From Pseudarthrobacter naphthalenicus (GTDB taxonomy: Bacteria > Actinomycetota > Actinomycetes > Actinomycetales > Micrococcaceae), in NCBI RefSeq assembly GCF_029076445.1, contig NZ_JARESG010000005.1, forward strand, positions 124,001 through 188,000: 64,000 nt of DNA, written 5' to 3'. Positions within the stretch are counted from its first letter, which is position 1. Each line of letters begins with the position of its first letter. Both the position numbers and the translations under genes were made by a program. This document shows positions 28,487 to 36,925 of the stretch, in pieces. The notes under the pieces are model-generated. The model searched no databases. It saw only the letters and a list, made by a program, of their open reading frames with translations, and was not told the DNA's origin.

Positions 28487-30460
28487 TTGGGAATCTTGGA
28501 CACCATCCGGAAACCGCAGGACCTGAACGAGCTGTCCCAGGGGCAGCTCGAAGAGCTGGCTGATGAAGTCAGGAGTTTCCTCATATCCAATGTTTCCCAG
28601 ACGGGTGGACACCTGGGCCCCAACCTCGGTGTGGTGGAACTGACGCTTGCCGTGCACCGCATCTTCGATTCGCCGCGGGACAGCATCGTGTTCGACACGG
28701 GCCATCAGTCCTATGTGCACAAGCTCCTGACCGGCCGACAGGACTTCAGCACCCTGCGTCAGCAGGGCGGCATGTCCGGTTACCCGTCCCGCGCCGAGTC
28801 GGAACACGACATCGTGGAAAGCTCGCACGCGTCCTCCTCACTCTCCTGGGCGGACGGCATTTCCCGCGCCCGGCAGCTGACCGGTGAAGGTGACCGCTAC
28901 GTCGTCGCGATTGTTGGCGACGGTGCGCTGACCGGCGGCATGGCCTGGGAAGCCATCAACAACATCGCCGCGGACAAACGCCGCCGGGTGGTCATTGTGG
29001 TCAACGACAACGGCCGCTCCTACGCGCCCACGGTGGGCGGCTTCGCTGACTACCTGGCCTCACTGCGTCCCACCATCGACTCTTTCCGCGCGGCTCCCGC
29101 CTACGAGGGAACCCTGGACTGGTGGAAGAAGAAACTCCAGGACGGCGGCCCGGTGGGCCAGTTCACCTATAAGAGCCTGCATGCCATGAAAAAGGGCGTC
29201 AAGGACTGGTGGGCGCCCCAGGGGATGTTCGAGGACCTGGGCATGAAGTACATCGGCCCGGTGGACGGGCACAACCTCCAGGCCATGGAGCATGCGCTGT
29301 CCACGGCCCGGAACTATGCCGGACCCGTGATTGTCCATGCCATGACCGAGAAGGGCCACGGCTACGCGCCGGCCCGCGCCCATGAGGCAGACCAGTTCCA
29401 TGCGGTGGGAATCATCGACCCCGAAACCGGTGAGCCCACGGGGGCTTCCGGCGCTCAGTCCTGGACCTCGGTTTTTGCCGATGAGATCGCCGCCATCGCC
29501 GATGAACGGCCGGACATCGTCGGGATCACCGGCGCCATGCTGATCCCGGTGGGCCTGCATAAGTTCGCAGCCAAGCATCCGGACCGCGTGATTGATGTCG
29601 GCATCGCCGAGCAGCACGCGCTGACATCCGCCGCCGGCATGGCGTTCGGCGGCCTCCACCCGGTGGTGGCTGTCTATGCCACCTTCCTGAACCGTGCCTT
29701 CGATCAGCTCCTGATGGATGTCGCCCTGCACAAGGCCGGGGTCACCATTGTGCTGGACCGCGCCGGTGTGACCGGCCCGGACGGAGCCAGCCACCACGGC
29801 ATGTGGGACATGGCCATGGTCCAGATTGTGCCGGGGCTGCACCTTGCCGCGCCGCGCGATGCGTCGCGGCTCCGCGAGGAGCTCCGGGAAGCCGTGGCCA
29901 TCGATGACGCGCCCACGGTGGTGCGTTTCTCCAAGGGCACCGTCGGCGCGGAAGTGGAAGCCATCGAACGCCTCAGCGACGGTGTGGACGTGCTGGCCCG
30001 CCGGCCCGCCGGCTCCACCGAAAACGACGTCCTGATTGTCAGCGTCGGAGCCATGTCCGAACTCGCGCTGGACGTCTCCAACCGGCTCGGCGCCCAGGGC
30101 ATCAGCACCACCGTCGTTGACCCGCGCTGGGTGCTGCCCGTGCGCCGCTCCATCATCGCGCTGGCCTCCCACCACCGGCTGGTCATCTGCATCGAGGACG
30201 GCGTCAGGGCCGGCGGTGTCGGATCACGGATCCGCCAGGAAATGCGTGCCGCCGGGGTGGACACCGCCCTGAACGAGGTGGGACTTCCCGCCGAATTCCT
30301 GGACCACGGCACCAGGAGCCAGGTGCTGGAACGGGTAGGGCTGACCGCACAGCAGATAACGCACGACGTCGTCGCGCAGGTTTTGGGCACGAAAGTTCCG
30401 TTTGCGCGTCCCCTCCCGGGTCAGGAACACCCCACCACCGGCAGCCTCCCGATTCTGTGA
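28487..30460 (+). CDS. dxs: 1-deoxy-D-xylulose-5-phosphate synthase
   Basis: 657 aa. First enzyme of the MEP isoprenoid pathway: condenses pyruvate and glyceraldehyde 3-phosphate with thiamine diphosphate. The ThDP motif [16 protein letters not shown]...VVNDN, the GGHLGPNLG substrate loop, the [17 protein letters not shown] segment and [18 protein letters not shown] are all present. TTG start at 28487 with a GAAGGAGGGG ribosome-binding site upstream, giving the normal N-terminus. The stop overlaps the GTG of the DUF402 gene, so dxs is probably the first gene of a transcript that runs towards the nucleoside hydrolase gene. Confidence 0.95.
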   Translation: MGILDTIRKPQDLNELSQGQLEELADEVRSFLISNVSQTGGHLGPNLGVVELTLAVHRIFDSPRDSIVFDTGHQSYVHKLLTGRQDFSTLRQQGGMSGYPSRAESEHDIVESSHASSSLSWADGISRARQLTGEGDRYVVAIVGDGALTGGMAWEAINNIAADKRRRVVIVVNDNGRSYAPTVGGFADYLASLRPTIDSFRAAPAYEGTLDWWKKKLQDGGPVGQFTYKSLHAMKKGVKDWWAPQGMFEDLGMKYIGPVDGHNLQAMEHALSTARNYAGPVIVHAMTEKGHGYAPARAHEADQFHAVGIIDPETGEPTGASGAQSWTSVFADEIAAIADERPDIVGITGAMLIPVGLHKFAAKHPDRVIDVGIAEQHALTSAAGMAFGGLHPVVAVYATFLNRAFDQLLMDVALHKAGVTIVLDRAGVTGPDGASHHGMWDMAMVQIVPGLHLAAPRDASRLREELREAVAIDDAPTVVRFSKGTVGAEVEAIERLSDGVDVLARRPAGSTENDVLIVSVGAMSELALDVSNRLGAQGISTTVVDPRWVLPVRRSIIALASHHRLVICIEDGVRAGGVGSRIRQEMRAAGVDTALNEVGLPAEFLDHGTRSQVLERVGLTAQQITHDVVAQVLGTKVPFARPLPGQEHPTTGSLPIL

Positions 30461-31074
30461 GGGACGAAGATGCCCTGAAGTATCCCGGCCCTGCCGGGGA
30501 ATGCGGGCCGGTCACCCACAAAAGCACCACCAGGATTCCCGCCGGCCTCCAACCGGGCCAGCTGGTGGTGGCGCGGAACCGGAAATGGAACGGCAAGGCC
30601 CACTGGGTGGTTCCGGGACGGTACCTGGGGGAGGACCGGCACGGGTGGTGGATCTTCCAGGGAACCAACGAGTTCTGTTCGCGGCCCGGTGCTGCGTTCT
30701 ACACCCGCTCCGATGCCGTGCTCCTGGTGCCGCGTTCCGGGGACTGGGTGGCCACCTTCTATGACTCCGCACACCCCAACGGGGTCCGGGTCTATGTTGA
30801 CCTCGCAGTGGCCCACGAATGGACGGAAATCCGGCCGGCCGTCACGGAGTTCCATGTCATCGACATGGACCTGGACATCATCCGGATGGACGGACGCGGT
30901 GTGTTCATCGATGACCAGGACGAATTTGCCGAACACGCAGTCACCATGAACTATCCGGACCGCCTGGTGCAGGACATCCAGGCCGCCGCAGAAGAGCTTT
31001 ATCAGGCCGTCAAGGCAGAGCAGGCACCGTTCGACGGCTCAGACGTCGAATGGTTCACGAAGGGACGGTTATGA
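30457..31074 (+). CDS. DUF402 domain protein, putative nucleotide phosphatase
   Basis: 205 aa with a GTG start inside the dxs stop (GTGA). The DUF402 core is clear: an early beta-rich stretch with [22 protein letters not shown], then [16 protein letters not shown] and the acidic [23 protein letters not shown], which supplies the clustered Asp/Glu metal ligands of the family. Characterised members (SP1-type) hydrolyse nucleoside di- and triphosphates. It could equally be an RNA 5'-end or nucleotide phosphatase. It is coupled by ATGA to the next gene. Confidence 0.78.
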   Translation: MRDEDALKYPGPAGECGPVTHKSTTRIPAGLQPGQLVVARNRKWNGKAHWVVPGRYLGEDRHGWWIFQGTNEFCSRPGAAFYTRSDAVLLVPRSGDWVATFYDSAHPNGVRVYVDLAVAHEWTEIRPAVTEFHVIDMDLDIIRMDGRGVFIDDQDEFAEHAVTMNYPDRLVQDIQAAAEELYQAVKAEQAPFDGSDVEWFTKGRL

Positions 31075-31631
31075 GCGGAATCATCAGGGTCTACAAACGG
31101 GACGACGAGGGAGTGCTGCACTTCCGCGAAGGCTGGTTCGACGAGGACTACAGCCAGTTCGTGATGAATTACGGCGTGGTGGGCCACCAAAGCAGAACCG
31201 AAGAAACAGACGTTGCGGACGCCGCCGCGGTGGAGGGCCTGATGGACGCCTTCGCGGTCCAGTGCGCCGAAGACGGCTACGCCGAAATCCCGGACAAGGA
31301 GCAGTTCTGGGTAGTGGCGCAGTTCGCCCTCAAGACCAAAGACGGCACCGAACGGGACCGCTACCTCGAGGAAAAGGCCAAGGATGCGATCATCAGCCAC
31401 CTGGCCTGGCGCGGCCTGGGAACCGTGGAGCGCTCCGAGTTCAGCGACTACAAGCTGAACATCTTCTGCCTCTGCCCGGACGTTAACAAGGCCGTGAACG
31501 CCATCAAGATCTGCTGCCGCGGCGAGGACCTGGACTTCACCAAGCTCAGCATCGGCGCCGCACCTTTTACCGAACCGGCCAACTTCAAGCTCAAGCATTC
31601 GGCGAAGCCCGCCAGCAGCTTCAGCATCTAG
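31071..31631 (+). CDS. Protein of unknown function, WGR-like N-terminus
   Basis: 186 aa, not recognised. The first 60 residues (IIRVYKRDDEGVLHFREGWF...MNYGVVGHQSRTEE) have the look of a WGR-type beta-domain: aromatic-rich strands, then a Gly-Val-Gly turn. The middle (EQFWVVAQFALKTKDGTERD) and the C-terminal part (SDYKLNIFCLCPDVNKAVNA) suggest a ferredoxin-like alpha/beta domain. Two adjacent cysteines (KICCRGEDLD) are notable. It overlaps DUF402 by ATGA and is 10 nt from the aldo/keto reductase gene, so it belongs to this operon. No signal peptide or membrane segment. Confidence 0.65.
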   Translation: MSGIIRVYKRDDEGVLHFREGWFDEDYSQFVMNYGVVGHQSRTEETDVADAAAVEGLMDAFAVQCAEDGYAEIPDKEQFWVVAQFALKTKDGTERDRYLEEKAKDAIISHLAWRGLGTVERSEFSDYKLNIFCLCPDVNKAVNAIKICCRGEDLDFTKLSIGAAPFTEPANFKLKHSAKPASSFSI

Positions 31632-31641
31632 GGGAAAATCC

Positions 31642-32619
31642 ATGACTGAATACCGTCGGCTGGGCAAGTCCGGGCTGTCCGTCTCCGTGGTGGGACTCGG
31701 CTGCAACAACCTTGGCCGCGCCAACACGGTGACCGAGACGCAGGCGGGGACTGACGCCGTCGTGCACGCGGCACTCGACGCCGGCGTGACACTGTTTGAC
31801 GTCGCCGACAACTACGGCAAGGAGCCCGGCCTCAGCGAAACCATGCTGGGCAAGGCACTGGCCGGCCGGCGCGGGGATGCGGTGGTGGCCACCAAGTTCG
31901 GGATGGACATGCGCGGCGCCAACGGACCCGACTTTGGCGCCAGGGGCTCGCGCCGCTACATCGTGCGCGCGGCCGAAGCGTCGCTGCGCCGGCTGGGCAC
32001 CGACTGGATCGACCTCTACCAGTTCCACACCCCGGACCCGCTGACGCCCATCGAGGAAACCCTGTCCGCCCTGGACGACCTCGTCAGCAGCGGCAAGGTC
32101 CGCTACATCGGGCATTCCAACCGTACCGGCTGGCAGATCGCGGAGGCAGAATTTGTAGCCCGCGCCGCCGGGAGCACCCGGTTCATCTCCACCCAGAACC
32201 ACTACAACCTCCTGGACCGGCGCGCCGAGCTGGAAGTCACGCCGGCGGCCGAAGCCTACGGCCTGGGCGTCCTGCCGTACTTCCCGCTGGCCAACGGGCT
32301 CCTCACCGGTAAGTACTCGCCGGACACGGCACCCGCAGGGTCCCGGCTCAGCCACACCCGAACCCACATGGTGCACGACGCCGACTGGGACCAGCTGCAG
32401 CGCTTCAGCGCCTTCGCCAAGGAACGCGGCCTCTCCGAGATCCAGGTGGCCTTCTCCTGGCTGGCGGCACAGCCTTCGGTCGGCAGCGTGATCGCCGGGG
32501 CCACCAGGCCCGAGCAGATCCGCCAGAACGCCGAAGCCGCGGCCTGGGTTCCTACTCCGGCCGAACTGGACGAACTGGACGTGATCTTCCCCAAGGTCCC
32601 CAAAGTGGCGCTCTTCTAA
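31642..32619 (+). CDS. Aldo/keto reductase
   Basis: 325 aa. NADPH-dependent TIM-barrel oxidoreductase. The AKR landmarks are visible: LFDVADNYG (catalytic Asp and Tyr), VVATKFGMDM (catalytic Lys), IDLYQFHTPDP (catalytic His) and the cofactor site near SVIAGATRPEQIRQNAEA. It resembles the YajO/Tas-like AKR group that acts on small aldehydes or ketones; no specific substrate can be named. An AGGGGAAAA ribosome-binding site precedes the ATG. Confidence 0.88.
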   Translation: MTEYRRLGKSGLSVSVVGLGCNNLGRANTVTETQAGTDAVVHAALDAGVTLFDVADNYGKEPGLSETMLGKALAGRRGDAVVATKFGMDMRGANGPDFGARGSRRYIVRAAEASLRRLGTDWIDLYQFHTPDPLTPIEETLSALDDLVSSGKVRYIGHSNRTGWQIAEAEFVARAAGSTRFISTQNHYNLLDRRAELEVTPAAEAYGLGVLPYFPLANGLLTGKYSPDTAPAGSRLSHTRTHMVHDADWDQLQRFSAFAKERGLSEIQVAFSWLAAQPSVGSVIAGATRPEQIRQNAEAAAWVPTPAELDELDVIFPKVPKVALF

Positions 32620-32631
32620 GGGGGAGCGGAC

Positions 32632-33657
32632 ATGACCAGGCTCCTGCTGGACGTTGACACCGGGATAGATGACGCCTTGGCGCTGGCCTACCTGGCTTCC
32701 CTGCCCGAGGTCGAGTTTGTGGCCGTCACAGCGTCCCCGGGGAATGTTGACGCCCACCAGGTGGCCCGAAACACCCTTGCCATGCTGGAGCTGTGCGGGC
32801 GCACCGGGGTGGAGGTGGCCATCGGCGCCGAAGCCCCGCTGGCCGTCCCGTTGGTGACCACGCCGGAAACCCACGGTCCGCAGGGTATTGGCTATGCCGA
32901 ACTGCCTCCGCCCTCCGGCACGGTGTCACCCCGGCATGCCGCAGACCTGTGGGTGGAGGCGGCCCGGGCGAACCCGGGCGAGCTGACGGCCCTCATCACG
33001 GCGCCGCTGACGAACTTCGCGCTGGCTATCCGGCGCGAACCCCGGCTGCCCGAACTGCTGGGCAGGGTGGTGATCATGGGTGGCAGCTTCTACCACCAGG
33101 GGAACACCACCCCCACCGCCGAGTGGAACACCCACGTTGATCCGCAGGCGGCCAAGGAAGTCTACGCGGCCTACCGCGGCGTGCCCGTGAACCGGCTGCC
33201 CATCGTCTGTTCCCTGGATACCACGGAACGGATCGAGCTGAGGCCCGAACACGTGATGCGGCTAGCGGAGGCGGCCGGCTGCGCGGAGCGGGAGCTGGTT
33301 CTGCCCAAACAGCCCGAAGGGCTCAGGAGCACCGCGGACAGCCCGCTCGTACGGCACCTGTCGGACGCCCTGCGCTTCTACTTTGAGTTCCACCGGCTCT
33401 ACGGGCAGGGCTACGTGGCGCACGTGCACGACTACTTCGCCGCAGGTGTGGCGGCCGGGACTCTCGACTACGCCACCCGGCTGGCCACCGTGGACGTCGA
33501 GGCTGACTCGGCCCTGCTGATGGGAACAACCGTCGCCGATTATCGGAACCTCTGGAAGCATCCGCCCAACGCCCGGATCGTGGCGGACAACAAACCGGAG
33601 CAAGCATTCGGCGAACTGATCCGGTCTGTCGGGGCCCTCGCAGCGCGGCTGCGCTGA
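32632..33657 (+). CDS. Nucleoside hydrolase (inosine-uridine-preferring family)
   Basis: 341 aa. Cleaves ribonucleosides to base and ribose. The calcium-binding DVDTGIDDALAL motif at the N-terminus and the TAEWNTHVDPQAAK substrate motif are diagnostic. Position 12 nt after the aldo/keto reductase gene with a GGGGGAGC ribosome-binding site suggests the same transcript. It is convergent with the mycothione reductase gene. The nearby ECF transporter may import a nucleoside-derived compound, but that is inference from proximity only. Confidence 0.88.
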   Translation: MTRLLLDVDTGIDDALALAYLASLPEVEFVAVTASPGNVDAHQVARNTLAMLELCGRTGVEVAIGAEAPLAVPLVTTPETHGPQGIGYAELPPPSGTVSPRHAADLWVEAARANPGELTALITAPLTNFALAIRREPRLPELLGRVVIMGGSFYHQGNTTPTAEWNTHVDPQAAKEVYAAYRGVPVNRLPIVCSLDTTERIELRPEHVMRLAEAAGCAERELVLPKQPEGLRSTADSPLVRHLSDALRFYFEFHRLYGQGYVAHVHDYFAAGVAAGTLDYATRLATVDVEADSALLMGTTVADYRNLWKHPPNARIVADNKPEQAFGELIRSVGALAARLR

Positions 33658-33682
33658 ACCGTCACTGTGCAGGAACCGGACC

Positions 33683-35107
33683 CTACAGCGCCGCGTTGTC
33701 CGGAACGTCCACGTCCAGAGCCAGCAGCGCGTTTTCCACCACCTCTGTCAGGGCCGGGTGGATCCAGTACGGCCCCCGGGCGAGGGAGGACACCGGCGTG
33801 TCCAGCGCGATCGCCTGGACCAGCGGCTGGATCAGGGTGGACGCCTCGTGGCCCATGATGTGGGCTCCCAGCAGCCGACCCGTGGACTTCTCCGCAATCA
33901 GTTTGACGATCCCCTCGGAGTCCTCCATCGCCCAGCCGTACGCGGTGCTCCCGTACTCCTGCACGGCCACCACGATCTCTGAGTCGTCGGCGGCGTCACG
34001 CCGGGCCTGCTCCTCCGTCAGTCCGACGGCGGCCACCTGCGGATTGCTGAACACTGCAGCGGGAACGCCCTTGTAGTCGATGCCCCGCAGCCGGTCCGGG
34101 TGTTCGAGGTTGTGGGCCACCACGCGCGCTTCCCGATTGGCCACGTGCTTGAGCTGATACCGGTTGGCGATGTCACCGAGGGCGTAGACGCCCTCCAGCG
34201 GCTTGCCCTGCGAGAGGACCCGCAGCTGTCCGTCCACGGCCAGCGTCCCGTCAGCGTTCACGTCAAAGCCGGCGGCGCCGACGTCCAGCCGGTCCGTGTT
34301 CGGCACCCGTCCGGTGGCCATGAGCACAATGTCCGTTTCGAGGCGCAACTGCTTACCGCCGCCGTCGCCGAACACTGCTGTGACACGGCCGTCCCCGTTG
34401 TCCTCCACGCTGTGAAGCGAAAAATCGAGCTCCAGCTTCCAGCGGCGGCCGGCAGCCTCGGCGAACCGCCGGGAGATTTCCTCGTCATTGCCGCGGAGGA
34501 GCCGTTGGGAGCGGTTCACCTGGACCACCTCGGACCCGAACCCGTGGAAGATCGCGGCGAACTCGGCGGCGATGAAGCCGCCGCCCACCACCACAACGTG
34601 CCGGGGCGGTCCGTCAATGCGCATCACCGTGTCTGAGGTATGCACCTGGGGCAGATCCATGCCGGGAATGTCCGGGACCACCGCGCGGGATCCCGCGGCC
34701 ACCACCACCTGGTCGGCCGTGATGCCGGTGCCGGAGTCCGTCCGCAGGGAGGCGGGTCCGGTGAAGCGCACGTATTCCTGGTACAGGTCCACGTTGTCCA
34801 GTTCGTCGGCCCGGTAGCGCCGGCCGCCCTCGGAGATGGCGTCAATGCGGCCGAAGATCCGGTCCCGGATGGCATTCCAGTGCACGTTGTCCAGTGTCAG
34901 TTCCACGCCAAGACGCGCGGCTTCGGCGGGGACGGCGGCCAGGGCAGCCGGGTAGACGAACATTTTCGTGGGAATGCACCCGACGTTGATGCAGGTACCG
35001 CCGAAGGTGCCGCCGTCGATGAGGGCCACCCGCTTGCCGTCCCAGAACGGGGTGATGAGCGAGTTTCCCGATCCGGAACCGATGATGGCGAGATCGTAGT
35101 GCGGCAT
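33683..35107 (-). CDS. mtr: Mycothione reductase
   Basis: 474 aa flavoprotein disulfide reductase. Reduces mycothione (MSSM) to mycothiol with NADPH. The redox pair is in GGTCINVGCIPTKMFVY, whose PTKMFVY ending is characteristic of Mtr; the FAD loop IIGSGSGNS replaces the usual GxGxxG; NAD(P)H binding is in VVVGGGFIAAEFAAIF; the C-terminal HPALTEVVENALL holds the His-Glu pair. ATG 35107 is chosen because GAAAGG lies 7 nt upstream; a further start at 35122 lacks this. It marks the organism as a mycothiol-producing actinobacterium. Confidence 0.92.
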   Translation of the reverse strand: MPHYDLAIIGSGSGNSLITPFWDGKRVALIDGGTFGGTCINVGCIPTKMFVYPAALAAVPAEAARLGVELTLDNVHWNAIRDRIFGRIDAISEGGRRYRADELDNVDLYQEYVRFTGPASLRTDSGTGITADQVVVAAGSRAVVPDIPGMDLPQVHTSDTVMRIDGPPRHVVVVGGGFIAAEFAAIFHGFGSEVVQVNRSQRLLRGNDEEISRRFAEAAGRRWKLELDFSLHSVEDNGDGRVTAVFGDGGGKQLRLETDIVLMATGRVPNTDRLDVGAAGFDVNADGTLAVDGQLRVLSQGKPLEGVYALGDIANRYQLKHVANREARVVAHNLEHPDRLRGIDYKGVPAAVFSNPQVAAVGLTEEQARRDAADDSEIVVAVQEYGSTAYGWAMEDSEGIVKLIAEKSTGRLLGAHIMGHEASTLIQPLVQAIALDTPVSSLARGPYWIHPALTEVVENALLALDVDVPDNAAL

Positions 35108-35165
35108 GGTTCGGCCTTTCAAAACGTCAGGACGGCGATGTCTGGGAGTCTACTATCCATCGCGA

Positions 35166-35199
35166 GCCCGGTTGCTGCCCGGTTGCTTCCCGGTAGAAT
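35166..35199 (+). promoter_or_regulatory. ECF-transporter promoter with 11-bp direct repeats
   Basis: Two exact tandem copies of GCCCGGTTGCT (35166-35176 and 35177-35187) plus a partial third (TCCCGGT) end at a TAGAAT -10 at 35194-35199; TTGCTG at 35172-35177 is a possible -35 with a 16-bp spacer. The one-helical-turn period suggests binding of an activator or repressor. Transcription should start near 35206. Confidence 0.5.
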
Positions 35200-35205
35200 G
35201 ATCCC

Positions 35206-35288
35206 GGACCCGGGCCGGCGCAGACGCCCCCGGCTGCCGCCGAGGTGACATAGGCGGCATACCGCCCCGCCCGGGCCTTCCGGGTGGC
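35206..35288 (+). ncRNA. Candidate structured leader RNA (riboswitch-like) of the ECF transporter
   Basis: From the predicted start the RNA can fold into a three-way junction: P1 CCCGGGC (35209-35215) with GCCCGGG (35269-35275), P2 GGCG-CAGA-CGCC (35217-35228), P3 TGCCGCC (35235-35241) with GGCGGCA (35253-35259) and an 11-nt loop. The 3' strand of P1 can alternatively pair with CCGGG at 35280-35284, an arrangement like an expression platform. It matches none of the riboswitch classes I know (TPP, FMN, cobalamin, SAM, purine, ZTP). Folding was done by eye. Confidence 0.4.
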
Positions 35289-35314
35289 CGAGCCTTTACG
35301 CCAAAAGGAATGCC

Positions 35315-36169
35315 ATGTCATCGCCCTCCCTCACCCTGCCGCCGCAGACACCGGCCGACGCGCGGAACCGCCGCCTGCTCGAAATCCTCGGAGCCCTGGC
35401 CATCGCGGGGACATATGTTTACCTGGTCCTCAACCAGCCTGCTGACATCACCGGCGGGCCAGGCAGCGCCGCGGCACTGATCGCGCTCTCCGGTTTCCTG
35501 GCCGGGGCCGTCCTGCTGATCGCCGCCGTGCTGCCCACTTTGCCCGTCTCCACGCTGGTGCTGATTCCGGTTGCCCTGGTGCTGAACATCGTCATGGGCC
35601 AGTTCGTGGGCAGCACCTTGGTGCCCTTCTACCTGGATGCCATCGGCACCGTGCTGATTGCCGTCCTCGCCGGTCCGGCCGCCGGTGCTGCCACCGGCGC
35701 GCTCAGCAGCATCGTCTGGTCCTTCTTCAACCCCACCGTCCTGCCCTTCGCCGCCGGCGCGGCCCTGATCGGCTGCCTCGCCGGCCTGGCCGCGCGCTAC
35801 GGCCTCTTCCGCCGTTTCTACCTGGTTCCCGTGGCCGGCTTCCTGACCGGCATCATCGGCGGCGTGGTCTCGGCTCCCGTCGCGGCCTTCGTTTTCGGCG
35901 GCACCTCGGGGGTGGCCACCGGCGCCATCGTCAGCGCTTTCCGCTCCATGGGGGACAGCCTGCTGGCCGCCATCACCAAGCAGGCCCTGATCTCTGATCC
36001 GATGGACAAAGCCATCGTCTTCACCCTGGTGGCGCTGCTGGTCTATGCGCTGCCGCGCCGCACCCGGCTGCAGTTCCCCTTCGTCCGGCGGCACCGTGTG
36101 CTGGCGGGACAGGACGTGCCGCCGGTATCAGAGCCGCTGCCCGGCAAGGCCGACGGCCAGGATTCCTGA
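35315..36169 (+). CDS. ECF transporter S component (substrate-binding membrane protein)
   Basis: 284 aa with six or so hydrophobic segments. The segment containing FYLDAIGTVLIAVLAGPAAGAATG is the typical ECF S-component signature that faces the T subunit. A short cytoplasmic tail follows. Substrate is not readable from the sequence; it is not an obvious BioY, ThiT, RibU or CbiM. It is followed by T and A components in one operon, so this is a complete dedicated (group I) ECF importer. AAAAGGA at 35303-35309 supports ATG 35315. Upstream nucleoside hydrolase suggests, weakly, a base or nucleoside product. Confidence 0.82.
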   Translation: MSSPSLTLPPQTPADARNRRLLEILGALAIAGTYVYLVLNQPADITGGPGSAAALIALSGFLAGAVLLIAAVLPTLPVSTLVLIPVALVLNIVMGQFVGSTLVPFYLDAIGTVLIAVLAGPAAGAATGALSSIVWSFFNPTVLPFAAGAALIGCLAGLAARYGLFRRFYLVPVAGFLTGIIGGVVSAPVAAFVFGGTSGVATGAIVSAFRSMGDSLLAAITKQALISDPMDKAIVFTLVALLVYALPRRTRLQFPFVRRHRVLAGQDVPPVSEPLPGKADGQDS

Positions 36170-36179
36170 CCCGTCCCTG

Positions 36180-36923
36180 ATGCGCCTCCACCCCCTGACG
36201 TCGCTGACCGCTGCCGGCAGCGCAGCCGTCATCACGACGGCGGCAGCCTGCCTGCCCTTGTCCGTCGCCGTTAGTGCCGCCGCCGTTGTGCTCTCGATCG
36301 CGGGCGGGAAGGCCGGCCGGATGCTGCCCGCGGCGGCCGCCGTCCTGGTCCCGCTCGGATTGTCCCTGCTGGTGCTGCACGGCCTGTTTTTCCCTGAGGG
36401 CATCACCATCCTCGCCCAGTGGGGACCGGCGCGGCTGACCTCCGAGGGGCTGCAGTTCGCCGTGGAGCGCGTGGCGCAGCTTTCCGCCGCCGTGCTTGCC
36501 CTGCTGCTGTTCTCGTTCAGTGTTAGTGTGCCGGACCTGGTGGCGGCCTTGTCGTCGAGTGGTGTCAGGGGGCGGTTCGGCTACGTCCTTGCCTCGACAC
36601 TCACCCTGTTGCCTGCCATCAGCGCGCGGGTGGAGCGGATCCGGCAGGCGCAGGAATCGCGGGGCCTCGTGATCCGCCGGGGCTGGGTTCACCGGGTTAT
36701 CGCCTTTCGGATGCAGGCTGTGCCGCTGGTCCTGGCCTTGGTGGAGGAAGCGGCCACGCGGGCCCAGGCGCTGGAAGCACGCGGCTTCAGCGGCGCCGGC
36801 CCCCGGTCGAGTTACCGCGAGGTGCCGGACCCCCCGGCCCAGCGCCTTGTGCGGGTGGTGTTGCTTGTCGCCGCGGTTGCGGCAATCGCCGCCCGGCTGG
36901 GCTTCCCGACGGCGGCCGCGTAG
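36180..36923 (+). CDS. ecfT: ECF transporter T component (EcfT)
   Basis: 247 aa. Four to five membrane segments and the two cytoplasmic coupling motifs of EcfT: QESRGLVIRRG and QALEARGFSGAG (the Ala/Ser-Arg-Gly pairs that engage the ATPases). The ATG at 36180 is 10 nt after the S-component stop and has no strong ribosome-binding site, suggesting coupling. The frame is open upstream but overlaps the S gene, so the shorter form is preferred. Confidence 0.85.
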   Translation: MRLHPLTSLTAAGSAAVITTAAACLPLSVAVSAAAVVLSIAGGKAGRMLPAAAAVLVPLGLSLLVLHGLFFPEGITILAQWGPARLTSEGLQFAVERVAQLSAAVLALLLFSFSVSVPDLVAALSSSGVRGRFGYVLASTLTLLPAISARVERIRQAQESRGLVIRRGWVHRVIAFRMQAVPLVLALVEEAATRAQALEARGFSGAGPRSSYREVPDPPAQRLVRVVLLVAAVAAIAARLGFPTAAA

Positions 36924-36925
36924 GG

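Noticed and set aside
35206..35288. Purine, TPP, FMN or cobalamin riboswitch upstream of the ECF transporter
   Set aside because: None of the invariant sequences of those classes is present; only the three-way-junction shape is shared with purine riboswitches.
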